Source: Corynebacterium sp.
GTDB lineage: Bacteria; Actinomycetota; Actinomycetes; Mycobacteriales; Mycobacteriaceae
Assembly: GCF_022712275.1 (NCBI RefSeq)
Contig: NZ_JALAGU010000011.1
Location: 17,189 to 81,188, forward strand
Length of the DNA: 64,000 bases
Reading direction: 5' to 3'
Shown here: positions 31,539 to 40,626 of the stretch, in pieces
Numbering within the stretch: position 1 is the stretch's first letter
How the letters are laid out: every line of letters starts with the position of its first letter
Translations under genes and position numbers: made by a program
The notes under the pieces: model-generated
Seen by the model: only the letters and a program-made list of their open reading frames with translations
What the model was told of the DNA's origin: nothing
Database searches by the model: none

Positions 31539-32620
31539 CGGGTGACCTCCTTCTCCGTGCCGGCATCAGGGGAGGAGGCGGCGTCCGCCGGGCCGTCCTG
31601 TCCGGCATCCTGGCCGTCCGGATCACCCGTGGCGTCCTCCTGCCTCCGCAGCGACCACCACTTCTCTTTCCCTGCAGTCTTCGGCATGTTCTGCGTGCCG
31701 GCGACATCGGCACCGAGGAACTTCACCATGATGAAGGCGACGGCGAAGATGAGCAGGAAGATCAGTGTCGAGATCGCCGAGGCGGAGTTGAAGTTGCCGC
31801 CCTGCATGTCGGCGATCACCAGCTGGCTGAGCACCGCGGTGGGGGAGTTCGAGGAGGAGCTGATCATGATGACCGGCAGGTCGTACATGCGCAGTGCATC
31901 GAGTGTGCGGAACAGGATCGCGACCATCAGCGCCGGCCGGATCAGCGGCAGGGTGATCTTCGTGAACTGCTGCCAGCGGGACGCCCCGTCGACGCGCGCG
32001 GCCTCGTAGACGCCCTGGGGAACCATCTGGAGACCGGCGAGGATGAGCAGCGCCATGAACGGTGCGGTCTTCCACACGTCGGCGACGATGACCGCGAATC
32101 TCGCGGCCCAGGGATCTGTCGTCCAGGCGATGTCCAGCCCGGTCACCGAGTTGATGATGCCGTCAGGGGCGAAGATGAACTGCCACAGCTTCGCGGTGAC
32201 GGCGGTCGGGATCGCCCACGGGATCAGCACCGCGGCACGCAGCAGGCCACGGCCCAGGAAGCTCCGGTTCATCACCGTCGCCATCCACAGGCCCAGCAGC
32301 GTCTCGAGGAAGACCGTCACGACCACGAAGAAGAGGGTGATCTTCAGCGCCGGCCAGAAATCGACGGCGAGGTTACCCGGGGCACAGGTGGAGACCGTGC
32401 CGTTGGGCGACATGCAGCGTTGCGTCAGCCAGTAGAGGTAGTGGTCGAAACCGGCGAAGCCGCCCTCGACGAACATTCCGGTGGAGGGGTTGAGGTGCTT
32501 GTCCGCCTGGAAGGACAGCCAGATCGCCCGGATGATCGGGTAGCCGATGACGACGGCCAGCAGCGCCAGGCTGGGGCCGACGAGCCAGACGGCCCTGAAG
32601 TCGCGCTTCTTGGTTCTCAC
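31535..32620 (-). CDS. tusF: ABC sugar importer permease (SugA/TusF class)
   Basis: Permease of 361 residues with six helices and the EAA loop EAARVDGASRWQQFTKITLP near 210. A large periplasmic loop between helices 1 and 2 (HLNPSTG...CAPGN) contains two cysteines. The C-terminus carries an unusual 55-residue Asp/Gly/Pro-rich cytoplasmic tail (QEDATGDPDGQDAGQDGP). GTG at 32620 with GTAAGG nine bases upstream is preferred over TTG at 32629, which would have no spacing to that site. Forms the heterodimeric channel with the next gene. Confidence 0.85.
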   Translation of the reverse strand: MRTKKRDFRAVWLVGPSLALLAVVIGYPIIRAIWLSFQADKHLNPSTGMFVEGGFAGFDHYLYWLTQRCMSPNGTVSTCAPGNLAVDFWPALKITLFFVVVTVFLETLLGLWMATVMNRSFLGRGLLRAAVLIPWAIPTAVTAKLWQFIFAPDGIINSVTGLDIAWTTDPWAARFAVIVADVWKTAPFMALLILAGLQMVPQGVYEAARVDGASRWQQFTKITLPLIRPALMVAILFRTLDALRMYDLPVIMISSSSNSPTAVLSQLVIADMQGGNFNSASAISTLIFLLIFAVAFIMVKFLGADVAGTQNMPKTAGKEKWWSLRRQEDATGDPDGQDAGQDGPADAASSPDAGTEKEVTR

Positions 32621-32724
32621 GGGAAGCAACCTTACAAAAGAGTGGAGGGAACGGCGATGGCCCGCCGCCGACGACAGTGTCGGAGGCGGGCCGGGCCGGA
32701 GGGGACCAGCGGAAGCTGGTGGAG

Positions 32725-33993
32725 CTAGCCGGTGACGTTGCTGATCGCGGACTCCATGTCCGCGGTGGCCTTGTCGACGTCCGCGTTACCGTTGACGGCG
32801 GCGTAGGCGTTGTCCTGGACGGCCTTGGAGAGCTGGTCGTAGCTCGGGGAGACCGGACGAGGCTTCGCGTTCTCCAGGGACTCCTTCAGAGCGGGCAGGT
32901 ACGGGAACTCGTCGATGAGCGCCTCATCGTCGTAGATGGAGGACAGCACCGGCGGGAAGGACGCCTCGGCGAAGGACTTCTGGTTCTCCGGGTCGATGAT
33001 GAAGTTCATGAAGTCCAGCGCGGTGGCCTTGTTCTCGGAGTTCACGTTGATGCCGTTGTTGTAACCGCCGAGGGTGGAGACACCGGTGCCGTCCTTGCCG
33101 ACCAGCGGCTGGACGTCGAACTTTCCGGTGGTGGCCTCGGAGTCGTTGGCGTTGGTCCACATGTAGGGCCAGTTGATCGCCATGGCGGTCTTGCCCTCGG
33201 TGAAGGCCAGGTTGGTCTCCTCCTCGGTGGCGGCGGTGGACGCCGGGGAGATCGTCTTGTCCGCGTAGCCGTCGACCAGGGCCTGCAGGCCCTCCTTCGA
33301 CTCGTCCGAGGTGACGGAGGGCTGGCCCTCGTCATCGAGGATGCCGCCGCCCCAGCCGTCCATGAAGTTGCCGGTGGCGATGGTGATGCCCTCGTACTGC
33401 TTGAGCTGGGTGGTCAGGCAGTCCTTGTTCTGCTCGACGACGGCCTTGCAGGCCTCGACGACGTCATCCCACTTCTCGGGGGCCTCCGGCACCAGGTCGG
33501 TGTTGCGGTAGAGCAGCTGGCCGTTGGTGTTCTGCGGCAGGGCGTAGAGGGTGTCGTTGTAGGTCGCGGACTCCACCGGGGCGTCCAGGATGTCGTCGGT
33601 GGACGCCTCCAGGTCGCCGGTCAGCGGAGCGAGCCAGCCGTTGGCGGCGAACTGGGCGGTCCAGACCACGTCGAGGGCCATGACGTCGTAGTCGGTCGAG
33701 CCGGCCTGCAGCGACTGGACGAGGGTCTCACGCTGGGCGTCGGCCTCACCGGCGAGCTCCTTGAGCGTGACCTTCTCGTCCGGGTGCTCTTCGTTCCACT
33801 TGTCGATGACGGGACGGAGCTTGTCCGTGTCGTTCTTGCCCATCGCGAAACTGATCGGACCGCGGGAGGTGTTGGATTCGGAATCACCGCCCGAGCTGTC
33901 GTCATCGGAGGAACAGGCGACCAGTCCGGCGGTGAGGCCGGCGGCGGCGAGGGTAGCGATCAGCTTCTTGGGAAGCTTCGGAAGGTGAGCCAT
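32725..33993 (-). CDS. tusE: Sugar-binding lipoprotein (LpqY/TusE class)
   Basis: Extracytoplasmic solute-binding protein of the CUT1 importer. The signal peptide ends in lipobox GLVAC with Cys27, the site of lipid attachment. A Ser/Asp-rich tether follows, then a type-I fold with YALPQNTNGQLLYRN, GKTAMAINWPYMW and VSTLGGYNNGINV, 422 residues overall. The sequence pattern is closest to LpqY-like trehalose binders. ATG at 33993 is preceded by GAAAGG. It is the second gene after tusK, separated by about 200 bases and so probably has its own promoter. Confidence 0.87.
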   Translation of the reverse strand: MAHLPKLPKKLIATLAAAGLTAGLVACSSDDDSSGGDSESNTSRGPISFAMGKNDTDKLRPVIDKWNEEHPDEKVTLKELAGEADAQRETLVQSLQAGSTDYDVMALDVVWTAQFAANGWLAPLTGDLEASTDDILDAPVESATYNDTLYALPQNTNGQLLYRNTDLVPEAPEKWDDVVEACKAVVEQNKDCLTTQLKQYEGITIATGNFMDGWGGGILDDEGQPSVTSDESKEGLQALVDGYADKTISPASTAATEEETNLAFTEGKTAMAINWPYMWTNANDSEATTGKFDVQPLVGKDGTGVSTLGGYNNGINVNSENKATALDFMNFIIDPENQKSFAEASFPPVLSSIYDDEALIDEFPYLPALKESLENAKPRPVSPSYDQLSKAVQDNAYAAVNGNADVDKATADMESAISNVTG

Positions 33994-34191
33994 GGGCCTG
34001 ACCTTTCAGTAGGGGTCCTCAGTGAAACGCCTCGGCGACCGCGGTATCCGCTACCGCACCGCCGGGTGCTTCGAACGAGTGTAGTACCCGCGCAGCCCGT
34101 ACGGGGGCACTGACCGACATTGCCTCCCGCGTGTCCCTCTGATTCGGGGGTGGGGAGGGGGAGTTGCCCCACCTCCCCGGGGGTGAACCCT
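33994..34191. other. 198-base region between tusK and tusE
   Basis: It contains the tusE ribosome site (GAAAGG at about 34004). A G/C-rich imperfect hairpin lies near 34146-34182 (GGGGTGGGGAGG facing CCCCACCTCCCC) and could terminate the tusK transcript. No GlxR-type TGTGA-N6-TCACA site is seen here. Confidence 0.4.
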
Positions 34192-35232
34192 TCAGCGCAC
34201 CCGCTCGCCCTCGGCGTCGAAGAAGTACACCGCGGCGCCTTCGGCCAGGGCGAAGACCACGGAGCCGCCCAGCGGGGGCAGCGTCCCCGGGGCGTCCTCG
34301 GTACGGGCCGTGACCTGGCCGTAGGAGGTTTCGGCGTAGACGTTGGCGTCCGACCCGAGCTCCTCGACGAGGGAGACGGTGCCGACAAGACCGGGGGTAC
34401 CGGCGTCCTGCACGGTGAGATGCTCCGGGCGGACGCCGACCTGGGCCGCACCGGCAGGCAGATCGATCCCCAGTTCGGTCAGCGCGGAGCCGTCGACGGT
34501 GAGCAGGTTCATCGACGGCGAGCCGATGAACCCGGCGACGAAGGCGTTCACCGGGTCGCGGTAGAGGTTCTGCGGGGTGTCGACCTGCTGCAGGGTGCCG
34601 TCCTTGAGTACGGCGACACGGTGCCCCATCGTCATCGCCTCGACCTGGTCGTGGGTGACGTAGACAGTGGTGACGTCGAGGTTCTGCTGCAGTTTCACGA
34701 TCTGCGCGCGGGTCTGGACGCGCAGCTTGGCGTCCAGGTTGGACAGCGGCTCGTCCATGAGGAAGACCTGCGGCTCGCGGACGATCGCCCGGCCCATCGC
34801 CACACGCTGACGCTGACCGCCGGAAAGGTCCTTCGGCTTACGGTCGAGGAACTCGGTGAGGTCGAGGATCTCGGCGGCGCGTTCGACCCGCTCGGCGATC
34901 TCGGCCTTGGGACGCTTCTTGATGGTCAGTGCGAAGCCCATGTTCTCCCGTACGGACATGTGCGGGTAGAGGGCGTAGTCCTGGAAGACCATCGCGATGT
35001 CGCGGTCGCCTGGTTCTTCGTCGGTGACGTCCTTCCCGCCGATGGAGACGGTGCCGGAGTCGGTGGGCTCCAGGCCGGCCAGGGCACGCAGGGTGGTGGA
35101 CTTACCGCAGCCGGACGGTCCGACGAGGACGAGGAACTCGCCGTCGGCGATCTCCAGGTTCAGGTCCTTGACCGTGGGGGCGTCGGCGCCCGGGTACCGG
35201 ATATTCACGTGATCGAAGACGACGTCAGCCAT
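34192..35232 (-). CDS. tusK: ABC sugar importer ATPase (SugC/MsmK/TusK class)
   Basis: Dimeric ATPase powering the importer. The 346 residues have Walker A GPSGCGKST (38-46), Q-loop VFQDYALYPHM, ABC signature LSGGQRQRVAMGR, Walker B VFLMDEPLSNLDA, and the H-loop YVTHDQVEAMTM. A C-terminal OB/TOBE regulatory domain (235-346) shows VGVRPEHLTV. Start ATG at 35232. Divergent from the histidine kinase gene with 62 bases between. Confidence 0.92.
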   Translation of the reverse strand: MADVVFDHVNIRYPGADAPTVKDLNLEIADGEFLVLVGPSGCGKSTTLRALAGLEPTDSGTVSIGGKDVTDEEPGDRDIAMVFQDYALYPHMSVRENMGFALTIKKRPKAEIAERVERAAEILDLTEFLDRKPKDLSGGQRQRVAMGRAIVREPQVFLMDEPLSNLDAKLRVQTRAQIVKLQQNLDVTTVYVTHDQVEAMTMGHRVAVLKDGTLQQVDTPQNLYRDPVNAFVAGFIGSPSMNLLTVDGSALTELGIDLPAGAAQVGVRPEHLTVQDAGTPGLVGTVSLVEELGSDANVYAETSYGQVTARTEDAPGTLPPLGGSVVFALAEGAAVYFFDAEGERVR

Positions 35233-35280
35233 GGTGACGGATCATACCGCAGGCTGATCCGTGTGCTGGGCGGCATTCCG

Positions 35281-35286
35281 TAGAGT
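35281..35286 (+). promoter_or_regulatory. -10 element TAGAGT for the histidine kinase gene (leaderless)
   Basis: TAGAGT ends 8 nt before the GTG start at 35295 in the divergent intergenic space with tusK. Confidence 0.45.
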
Positions 35287-35294
35287 CGACGGTT

Positions 35295-36578
35295 GTGAGC
35301 GACCTGAACGGCACGAACTCCACGACAACCTCCTTCGCCCTGCAGGCGACGCCGGGGCCGTTCTGGCGCGACCGCGGATTCTGGGTGCAGTTCGCCGTCC
35401 AGTCCGCGCTGTTCCTGGTCGTCGGTAGTCTTGACCTGGCTGGCGCCTTCAATACCCTGGTCGATTCCTCGGATCCGGTTTCCGCGGTCATCCTGTCCGT
35501 CGGCTACACCATCGTCTTCGTCGGCCTGCTGGTGCAGCGTCGCCGGCCGGAGCTCGGCCTGACCACTGTCGCCGTCGGGCTTCTGGTCGCTGCTGTCGCG
35601 CTGTCTGAGGTGTACGTCCTGGCCGCGGGCATCGTGGGGTACGAGGCGTGGTTCATCTCCGGGTACATCCGGCGGCGGCGTCGGGCATGGCTCGGCGCCC
35701 TACTGGTCGGGGCACTGGCCGGGGCAACGCTCGCTGTTCTCGCTCCGTATGTCGAACTCAGCTGGGTCGCAGGTCCTTCCCGGGAGGAGGTGTACGGCGA
35801 AGGCTCTTCGCCGCGGGAATTCGTCGGCGTCCTCACCATTCTTCTCGTCCTCATTGTCGTCTCTGTCGCGCTGTGCTGGCAGCTGGGTCTGGGGGTACGC
35901 CGTCAGCATCAGCAGATGGAGAATCTTGCGGCCCGCGCCGAGCTGGCCGCCGTCACCGAGCGCAACCGCATCGCCCGGGAGATGCACGACATCGTCGCCC
36001 ACTCCCTTACCGCGGTCATCGCCCAGGCCGACGGCGGACGCTATGCGGGGAAGAAGAAGCCGGAGCTGGCGATCGAAGCTCTCGACACGATCGCGGCGAC
36101 CGGTCGTGAGGCACTGGCACAGATGCGGCAGCTCCTCAGCGTCCTGCGCGAGGGCGAGACCCGCGACACCGGGTCCGCGCCGGGTGTAGACGGCGTCCCC
36201 GGTCTGGTGGACGACGCCCGGCGGTCCGGTCTGGAGATCTCCCTCGACATCAGGGGGGACGCCAGGGAAGTGCCGGCGACACTGGGCCTCACCGTCTACC
36301 GCACCGTGCAGGAGTCACTGACGAATGTGCTCAAACACGCCGGGAAGGTCCGCACGCAGGTGGTGATGGACTGGACTGAACCGGGGGCACTGCTGGTCAG
36401 CGTGGACAACGCGCCAGGACAGGGTCTGGTGGACGCCACGTCCGCCGCCGGTGGTGCCGGCGGCCAGGGGCTGATCGGGCTGAAGGAGCGGGCCCGGGTA
36501 CATGAGGGGACGGCGTCCTGGGGTGCCTCGGCAGTCTTCCCCGGTGGGTGGCGCGTGGCCGTTAAGCTGGCCGCATGA
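35295..36578 (+). CDS. Sensor histidine kinase, NarL/HisKA_3 class
   Basis: A membrane-bound sensor kinase of 427 residues. It has about five N-terminal helices (30-200) with one extracytoplasmic loop of 35 residues (VAGPSREEVYGEGSSPREF), then the HisKA_3 dimerisation helix with phospho-acceptor His231 in IAREMHDIVAHSL. The HATPase_c domain follows, with N-box VYRTVQESLTNVLKHAG and G-box GGQGLIGLKERARVHEG. GTG start at 35295 is leaderless. The stop overlaps the response regulator ATG by four bases. The signal is unknown; adjacency to an ABC exporter suggests drug or envelope stress. Confidence 0.92.
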   Translation: MSDLNGTNSTTTSFALQATPGPFWRDRGFWVQFAVQSALFLVVGSLDLAGAFNTLVDSSDPVSAVILSVGYTIVFVGLLVQRRRPELGLTTVAVGLLVAAVALSEVYVLAAGIVGYEAWFISGYIRRRRRAWLGALLVGALAGATLAVLAPYVELSWVAGPSREEVYGEGSSPREFVGVLTILLVLIVVSVALCWQLGLGVRRQHQQMENLAARAELAAVTERNRIAREMHDIVAHSLTAVIAQADGGRYAGKKKPELAIEALDTIAATGREALAQMRQLLSVLREGETRDTGSAPGVDGVPGLVDDARRSGLEISLDIRGDAREVPATLGLTVYRTVQESLTNVLKHAGKVRTQVVMDWTEPGALLVSVDNAPGQGLVDATSAAGGAGGQGLIGLKERARVHEGTASWGASAVFPGGWRVAVKLAA

Positions 36579-37348
36579 CCGGGAAAACTACAGTGGCCCT
36601 CGCCGATGACCAGCAGCTCGTCCGCGCCGGGTTCGCCATGGTGCTGGACTCCCAGGACGACATCGAGGTGGTGTGGCAGGCAGTTGACGGGGTGGAGGCG
36701 GTGCGGCTCGCGGAACAGCAGCCCGTGGACATCGTGCTCATGGACGTACAGATGCCGAACCTCGACGGCATCTCGGCGACCCGGCAGATCGTGGATACCG
36801 GTGTGCGCGGTCCCGGCGGCGAACCGACCCGGGTGGTGGTGCTGACGACCTTCGACAATGACGAGTACGTGATGAGCTCCATCACCGCCGGGGCGAGTGG
36901 TTTCCTGCTGAAGGACGCCGACCCGGAGGACCTCATCGACGCGGTGCGGACGGTCGGGGAGGCCTCTGCCGTGATCTCCCCGAAGGCGACGGCGCGGCTG
37001 CTGCGTCAGGTGCGGGCAGGTGGGACAGATGCCGGAGCGGGTGGCCTCGGCGGTGCCGATGCAGGCCGCGGTATCGCGACCTCATCGGATGTCCCGGCGC
37101 CGGGCCCGGACGACGATCTGGGTCTCGTGGATCCCCTGACCCCACGTGAGCGGGAGATCCTGGTGCTGATGGCTACCGGGGCGTCCAACCAGGAGATCGC
37201 CGCGCGGCTGTTCGTGTCCCTGCCGACTGTGAAGACGCATGTCGGACGGGTGCTGGCGAAGACCGGCTCGCGCGACCGGGTCCATGCGGTGCTCTTCGCC
37301 TTCCGGCACGGGCTGGTGGACCCGGCCCAGGTGCTCGACGGGGAGTAG
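36575..37348 (+). CDS. Response regulator, NarL/LuxR class
   Basis: A DNA-binding response regulator of 257 residues. Receiver domain 1-125 has phospho-acceptor Asp57 in VLMDVQMPNLDG and Lys in GFLLKDADPEDL. A Gly/Ala-rich linker (146-180) is followed by the LuxR-type helix-turn-helix (190-250) with LTPREREILVLMATGASNQE and LFVSLPTVKTHVGRVLAK. The linker is longer than usual. It is translationally coupled to the kinase. The 18-bp palindrome at 37380-37397, just downstream and ahead of the ABC exporter, is its most likely target. Confidence 0.92.
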   Translation: MTGKTTVALADDQQLVRAGFAMVLDSQDDIEVVWQAVDGVEAVRLAEQQPVDIVLMDVQMPNLDGISATRQIVDTGVRGPGGEPTRVVVLTTFDNDEYVMSSITAGASGFLLKDADPEDLIDAVRTVGEASAVISPKATARLLRQVRAGGTDAGAGGLGGADAGRGIATSSDVPAPGPDDDLGLVDPLTPREREILVLMATGASNQEIAARLFVSLPTVKTHVGRVLAKTGSRDRVHAVLFAFRHGLVDPAQVLDGE

Positions 37349-37379
37349 GGATGCCCAGGCGATGGACGTCCTCATCGCC

Positions 37380-37397
37380 GTCATACCCAGGTATGAC
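37380..37397. promoter_or_regulatory. 18-bp palindrome upstream of the ABC exporter
   Basis: GTCATAC-CCAG-GTATGAC: a seven-base perfect inverted repeat in the 127-base gap between the response regulator stop (37348) and the ABC ATPase start (37476). Its size suits a LuxR-class dimer. It is the only such repeat in the gap. Confidence 0.6.
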
Positions 37398-37475
37398 CGA
37401 CCCGCACCACCCACCACCGCACAATCAGCCCGCAGACCGATGATCGCAGGCGCAGAGGCGACGACCATGTAGTCC

Positions 37476-38492
37476 ATGATCACCGTCACCGACCTGCACA
37501 AGAGCTACGGCAGGCAGCACGCCGTCGCAGACCTCTCATTCACTGTCCCCGACTCGACCGTCACCGGCTTCCTCGGCCCGAACGGCGCCGGTAAGTCGAC
37601 CACCATGCGTTGCATCCTCGGCCTCGACCGGCCGACCTCCGGCACCGTCACCTTCGACGGAGCCGACTTCACCGCCCTCGCCGACAAGCCCGGTACCGCC
37701 GGCGCCCTCCTCGACGCGACCTGGTTCACTCCGGCCCGTAGCGGCCGCTCCCACCTCCGCGTCCTCGCCCGGGGCGCCGGCATCCCTGACTCCCGCGTCG
37801 AGGAATGCCTCGAGACCGTCGGTCTCACCGACGCCGCGAAGAAGAAGGTCGGCGGCTACTCGCTCGGCATGAAGCAGCGACTCGGACTCGCCGCCGCCCT
37901 CCTCGGCGACCCGAAGCACCTCATCCTCGACGAGCCGGTCAACGGCCTAGACCCCGAAGGGGTCAGCTGGATGCGGCACACCATCCGCACCCTGGCGTCC
38001 CAGGGTCGCAGCGTCCTCGTCTCCTCCCACCTGCTCTCCGAGATGCAGCTCACCGCCGACCGACTCGTCGTCATCGGCAAGGGCCGCATGATCGGCGAGT
38101 ACTCCATGGACGAGTTCCTTGCCGGCGGAGCCCGCGTCCTCGTCGAAACCCCGGACGCCCGCCTCACCGACACCCTCGCCACCCGCCTGCGGGACGCCGG
38201 CTTCACCGCGTCCTTCGGACTGGCGGACGATACCGGCGGCACAGACGCCGGGACCACACCACTCACCGTCGACATCCCCGAAGGATCCACCGACGCGGAG
38301 GTTCGCCGCGCCGTCGCCGAGATCGCCCTCACCGCAAGAGTCCCGGTCACCGGACTTCGCGCCGAGACCGCCAACCTGGAGACCCGCTTCCTCGCCGCGA
38401 CCGCGGACGCCCAGGAGTACCGCACCGAATCCGCCACATCCGCCACCTCCGCCACATCCACCACATCCGCCGTCCCCGCCGGAAAGAAGTAG
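37476..38492 (+). CDS. ABC exporter ATPase (CcmA/BcrA class)
   Basis: ATPase of a drug/lipid-type ABC-2 exporter, 338 residues. It has Walker A GPNGAGKSTT, Q-region equivalent GALLDATWFTPARSG, signature YSLGMKQRLGLAAALL, Walker B HLILDEPVNGLDPEG and H-loop VSSHLLSEM. The C-terminal 120 residues form the accessory domain common in BcrA-like exporters, ending in a Ser/Ala/Thr repeat tail (TSATSATSTTSAVPAGKK). No ribosome site is obvious before ATG 37476. Next gene is six bases away. Confidence 0.92.
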   Translation: MITVTDLHKSYGRQHAVADLSFTVPDSTVTGFLGPNGAGKSTTMRCILGLDRPTSGTVTFDGADFTALADKPGTAGALLDATWFTPARSGRSHLRVLARGAGIPDSRVEECLETVGLTDAAKKKVGGYSLGMKQRLGLAAALLGDPKHLILDEPVNGLDPEGVSWMRHTIRTLASQGRSVLVSSHLLSEMQLTADRLVVIGKGRMIGEYSMDEFLAGGARVLVETPDARLTDTLATRLRDAGFTASFGLADDTGGTDAGTTPLTVDIPEGSTDAEVRRAVAEIALTARVPVTGLRAETANLETRFLAATADAQEYRTESATSATSATSTTSAVPAGKK

Positions 38493-38497
38493 TCGTC

Positions 38498-39232
38498 ATG
38501 TCCTTCACCAACGCCCTGCGCGCCGAGACCACCAAGCTGTTCAGCCTGCGCTCAAGCCTCGTCTACGCGATCCTGCTCACCGGCTCCCTCTTCGGCCCGG
38601 TCACCCTCATCGCCCTCTTCGGCGACGACGCCACCCTCGACTGGTCGACGATCCTCTTCGGCCTGCAGATCTTCATGCTCGTCGCGGTGATCTTCGCCGC
38701 CGCCACCACCGCCGGCGACATCCGCAACCACATGCACGCCCAGGCCTTCCTCACCCAGGCCGGACGTTGGCAGTGGGTCGCAGCCAAGATCACCGTCACC
38801 GCCGTATTCACCGCCGTGACCTATGTCCTCGGCACGGTCCTGGCGATCGGTGTCGGAGCGGCCCTCGGCGGCACACTGAGCCTCGGCACCGACAGCTTCA
38901 TCCCTGTGGTCGGCCTGGTCACCAACGTCCTCTTCGCCGCGATGAGTGTCGGACTGGCCTGCGTCATCCGCAGCCAGGTCGCGTCCGTGGCTGTCCCCGT
39001 GGCCTGGCTGCTCGTCATCGACGGCATGCTCGGCATGGCCGCCGAGTCCATCGGGATCTTCCGCCCCCTGGCCGCCATCGCCCCGATGCAACGGCAGACC
39101 CAGCTCCTCAGTGGCGAGGACCCGCTCGGCTTCGGCTTCAGCACCGCGGTCTGCTACCTCATCATCATCGCCTGGTTCGCCGCCCTCGCCGCGCTCGGCC
39201 TGTGGCGCAACCACCGCGTGGACGTGCGCTGA
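38498..39232 (+). CDS. ABC-2 type exporter permease
   Basis: A 244-residue membrane subunit with six helices (about 20-40, 55-75, 98-120, 138-160, 165-185, 215-235). An N-terminal amphipathic segment NALRAETTKLFSLRSS is typical of NatB/BcrB-like ABC-2 permeases. Pairs with the preceding ATPase. Substrate unknown. Regulation by the adjacent two-component system is inferred from gene order and the palindrome. Confidence 0.9.
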   Translation: MSFTNALRAETTKLFSLRSSLVYAILLTGSLFGPVTLIALFGDDATLDWSTILFGLQIFMLVAVIFAAATTAGDIRNHMHAQAFLTQAGRWQWVAAKITVTAVFTAVTYVLGTVLAIGVGAALGGTLSLGTDSFIPVVGLVTNVLFAAMSVGLACVIRSQVASVAVPVAWLLVIDGMLGMAAESIGIFRPLAAIAPMQRQTQLLSGEDPLGFGFSTAVCYLIIIAWFAALAALGLWRNHRVDVR

Positions 39233-39235
39233 CCC

Positions 39236-39920
39236 TCAGGCCGGCCCCGTCCCGCACTGCGGGCTGAAGAGTGCCCCTGCTGGATTCGTGTGGGAACAGG
39301 AGAACATGTGACCTCCACCGACAGGGGCGATCCGCAGGCGGAGCAGAACTTCCCACCGTGCGACTGCGCGCCGCAGGACCCGCAGCGGGGGTGGGACTGC
39401 TCGCCCTGCGTCATCCCGGCGGTCAGGTCCACGTCCTGCAGCTTGATGCGTACCTGCTCGCGTGGCTCCACGGCCTTCAACTGCGCAAGCTCCTCGGAAG
39501 TGACGGGGGAGCGCCGGACACACCGGCCCACCAGCTCGTTCCGGCACACGTCGCCACACACCCGGTCGTCGCAGCCACGGCACTGGTGGAAGTGCGGGGA
39601 GATCTCCACCACCGCGCGGCTAGGGTCTTGTCCTTCGCCTCAGAGTTCGTCGACCGGTCGAGCACGCGGTCCACCGCGGACGTGACGCCGTAGAACCGGC
39701 CGCCGAAAAGACTGCCCAGACCCCGGGCGACCTTCTGTCCGGTGGCCGCGACATCTCTCCGGTACACCGAGCGGTAACTGTTGCCGCACCGGTCGCAGTG
39801 GAACTCGGACCGGTACCCGTCGGTATTCGACAGATCACTGCAATTGCTGGTGAAGGGGATGCTCGTCGGTATGGCGTCCTCTGTCCGTGGCAGGGGCCTG
39901 ATCCCCTGTAGGAGGATCAT
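39236..39920 (-). pseudogene. Zinc-ribbon protein gene broken by two frameshifts
   Basis: Three successive minus-strand frames together form one zinc-ribbon protein. The first (about 39920-39615) has FHCDRCGNSYRS and AKDKTLA. The second (39617-39300) continues SRAVVEISPHFHQCRGC, VCRNELVGRC, HPRCGSCGAQ, GGKFCSACGSPL and EVTCS. The third (39304-39236) has CSHTNPAGALFSPQCGTGPA and stops. The expected order of CxxC knuckles is kept, so single-base shifts near 39615 and near 39300 are the simplest explanation. The original start is unclear: an ATG at 39920 lies within a TATGAT motif, and an ATA at the best-spaced ribosome site may be a lost ATG. Confidence 0.6.
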
Positions 39921-39946
39921 ATACCGGCCCCCGACCCCCGTCCCGG

Positions 39947-39952
39947 TACCCT
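39947..39952 (+). promoter_or_regulatory. -10 element TACCCT for the 39961 gene (leaderless)
   Basis: TACCCT ends 8 nt before ATG 39961; divergent from the zinc-ribbon pseudogene. Confidence 0.4.
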
Positions 39953-39960
39953 GGGAACTC

Positions 39961-40614
39961 ATGGACATCACCCTCGGAGACACCGGCCGCACCCTCCACC
40001 TGCCCTCGCACTGGGAAGTGCTCAACACCCTTCCGGAGGACGCCCCGGGCACCGTCGCCTTCGGCTACCAGCTCGCCGGGAGCAACGCCGTGGTCACTCT
40101 CGCCCCGCTCGACTCCCAGATGATGCCCGTCGACCGCGACGAGGTCATCGAGGGAATCCGCCCCAACCTCAGGGAGTTCCACGCCGGCCTCGTCGAGGCG
40201 GACGCCGGCGAGACCCCGGTCGGCGACCTCATCGTCTACACCGTGGTGAAGACCCTCCCGCCGGAGGACGCCGAGCCCGGCTCCGGCATGCAGTACAACC
40301 TCACCCTCCACGTCGCCGTGGAGAACGGCGAGTACCTGGAACCCTGGCAGCTCCAGGGGTTCTTCACCGAGACCGGTACCCCGGGTATGCGCGACGCGGC
40401 GGTCATGGACCTCAAGCGCCGTGCCGGGGAGATCAGCATCGGCGCCGACGGTCTCGAGGGTTGGTACGTCGACCCCTACGATCCCGCCCTCACCCCGGCC
40501 GACGGCTGTCTGCTGGCCACCCTCGCAGAGGACCGGGCCTACGATGACCGCTTCCCGGAGCACCCCCTGTCCCAGGCCAGGCTTCTGCTGGACGCCCTTA
40601 TCGCCGTGGAGTGA
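39961..40614 (+). CDS. Conserved hypothetical protein
   Basis: A 217-residue soluble acidic protein without signal peptide or membrane segment. It is predicted alpha/beta with alternating strands in the first half (TLHLPSHWEVL, GSNAVVTLAPLDS) and helices near the C-terminus. I do not recognise a family. The start ATG is fixed by a -10 element 8 nt upstream. It is isolated between a pseudogene and the convergent TIGR03089 gene, with only a 12-base gap to the latter. Confidence 0.75.
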   Translation: MDITLGDTGRTLHLPSHWEVLNTLPEDAPGTVAFGYQLAGSNAVVTLAPLDSQMMPVDRDEVIEGIRPNLREFHAGLVEADAGETPVGDLIVYTVVKTLPPEDAEPGSGMQYNLTLHVAVENGEYLEPWQLQGFFTETGTPGMRDAAVMDLKRRAGEISIGADGLEGWYVDPYDPALTPADGCLLATLAEDRAYDDRFPEHPLSQARLLLDALIAVE

Positions 40615-40626
40615 CCCCGGGCGGGG

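Noticed and set aside
40615..40626. Terminator between the 39961 gene and TIGR03089
   Set aside because: Only CCCC-GGGC-GGGG is available in 12 bases; too weak to call.
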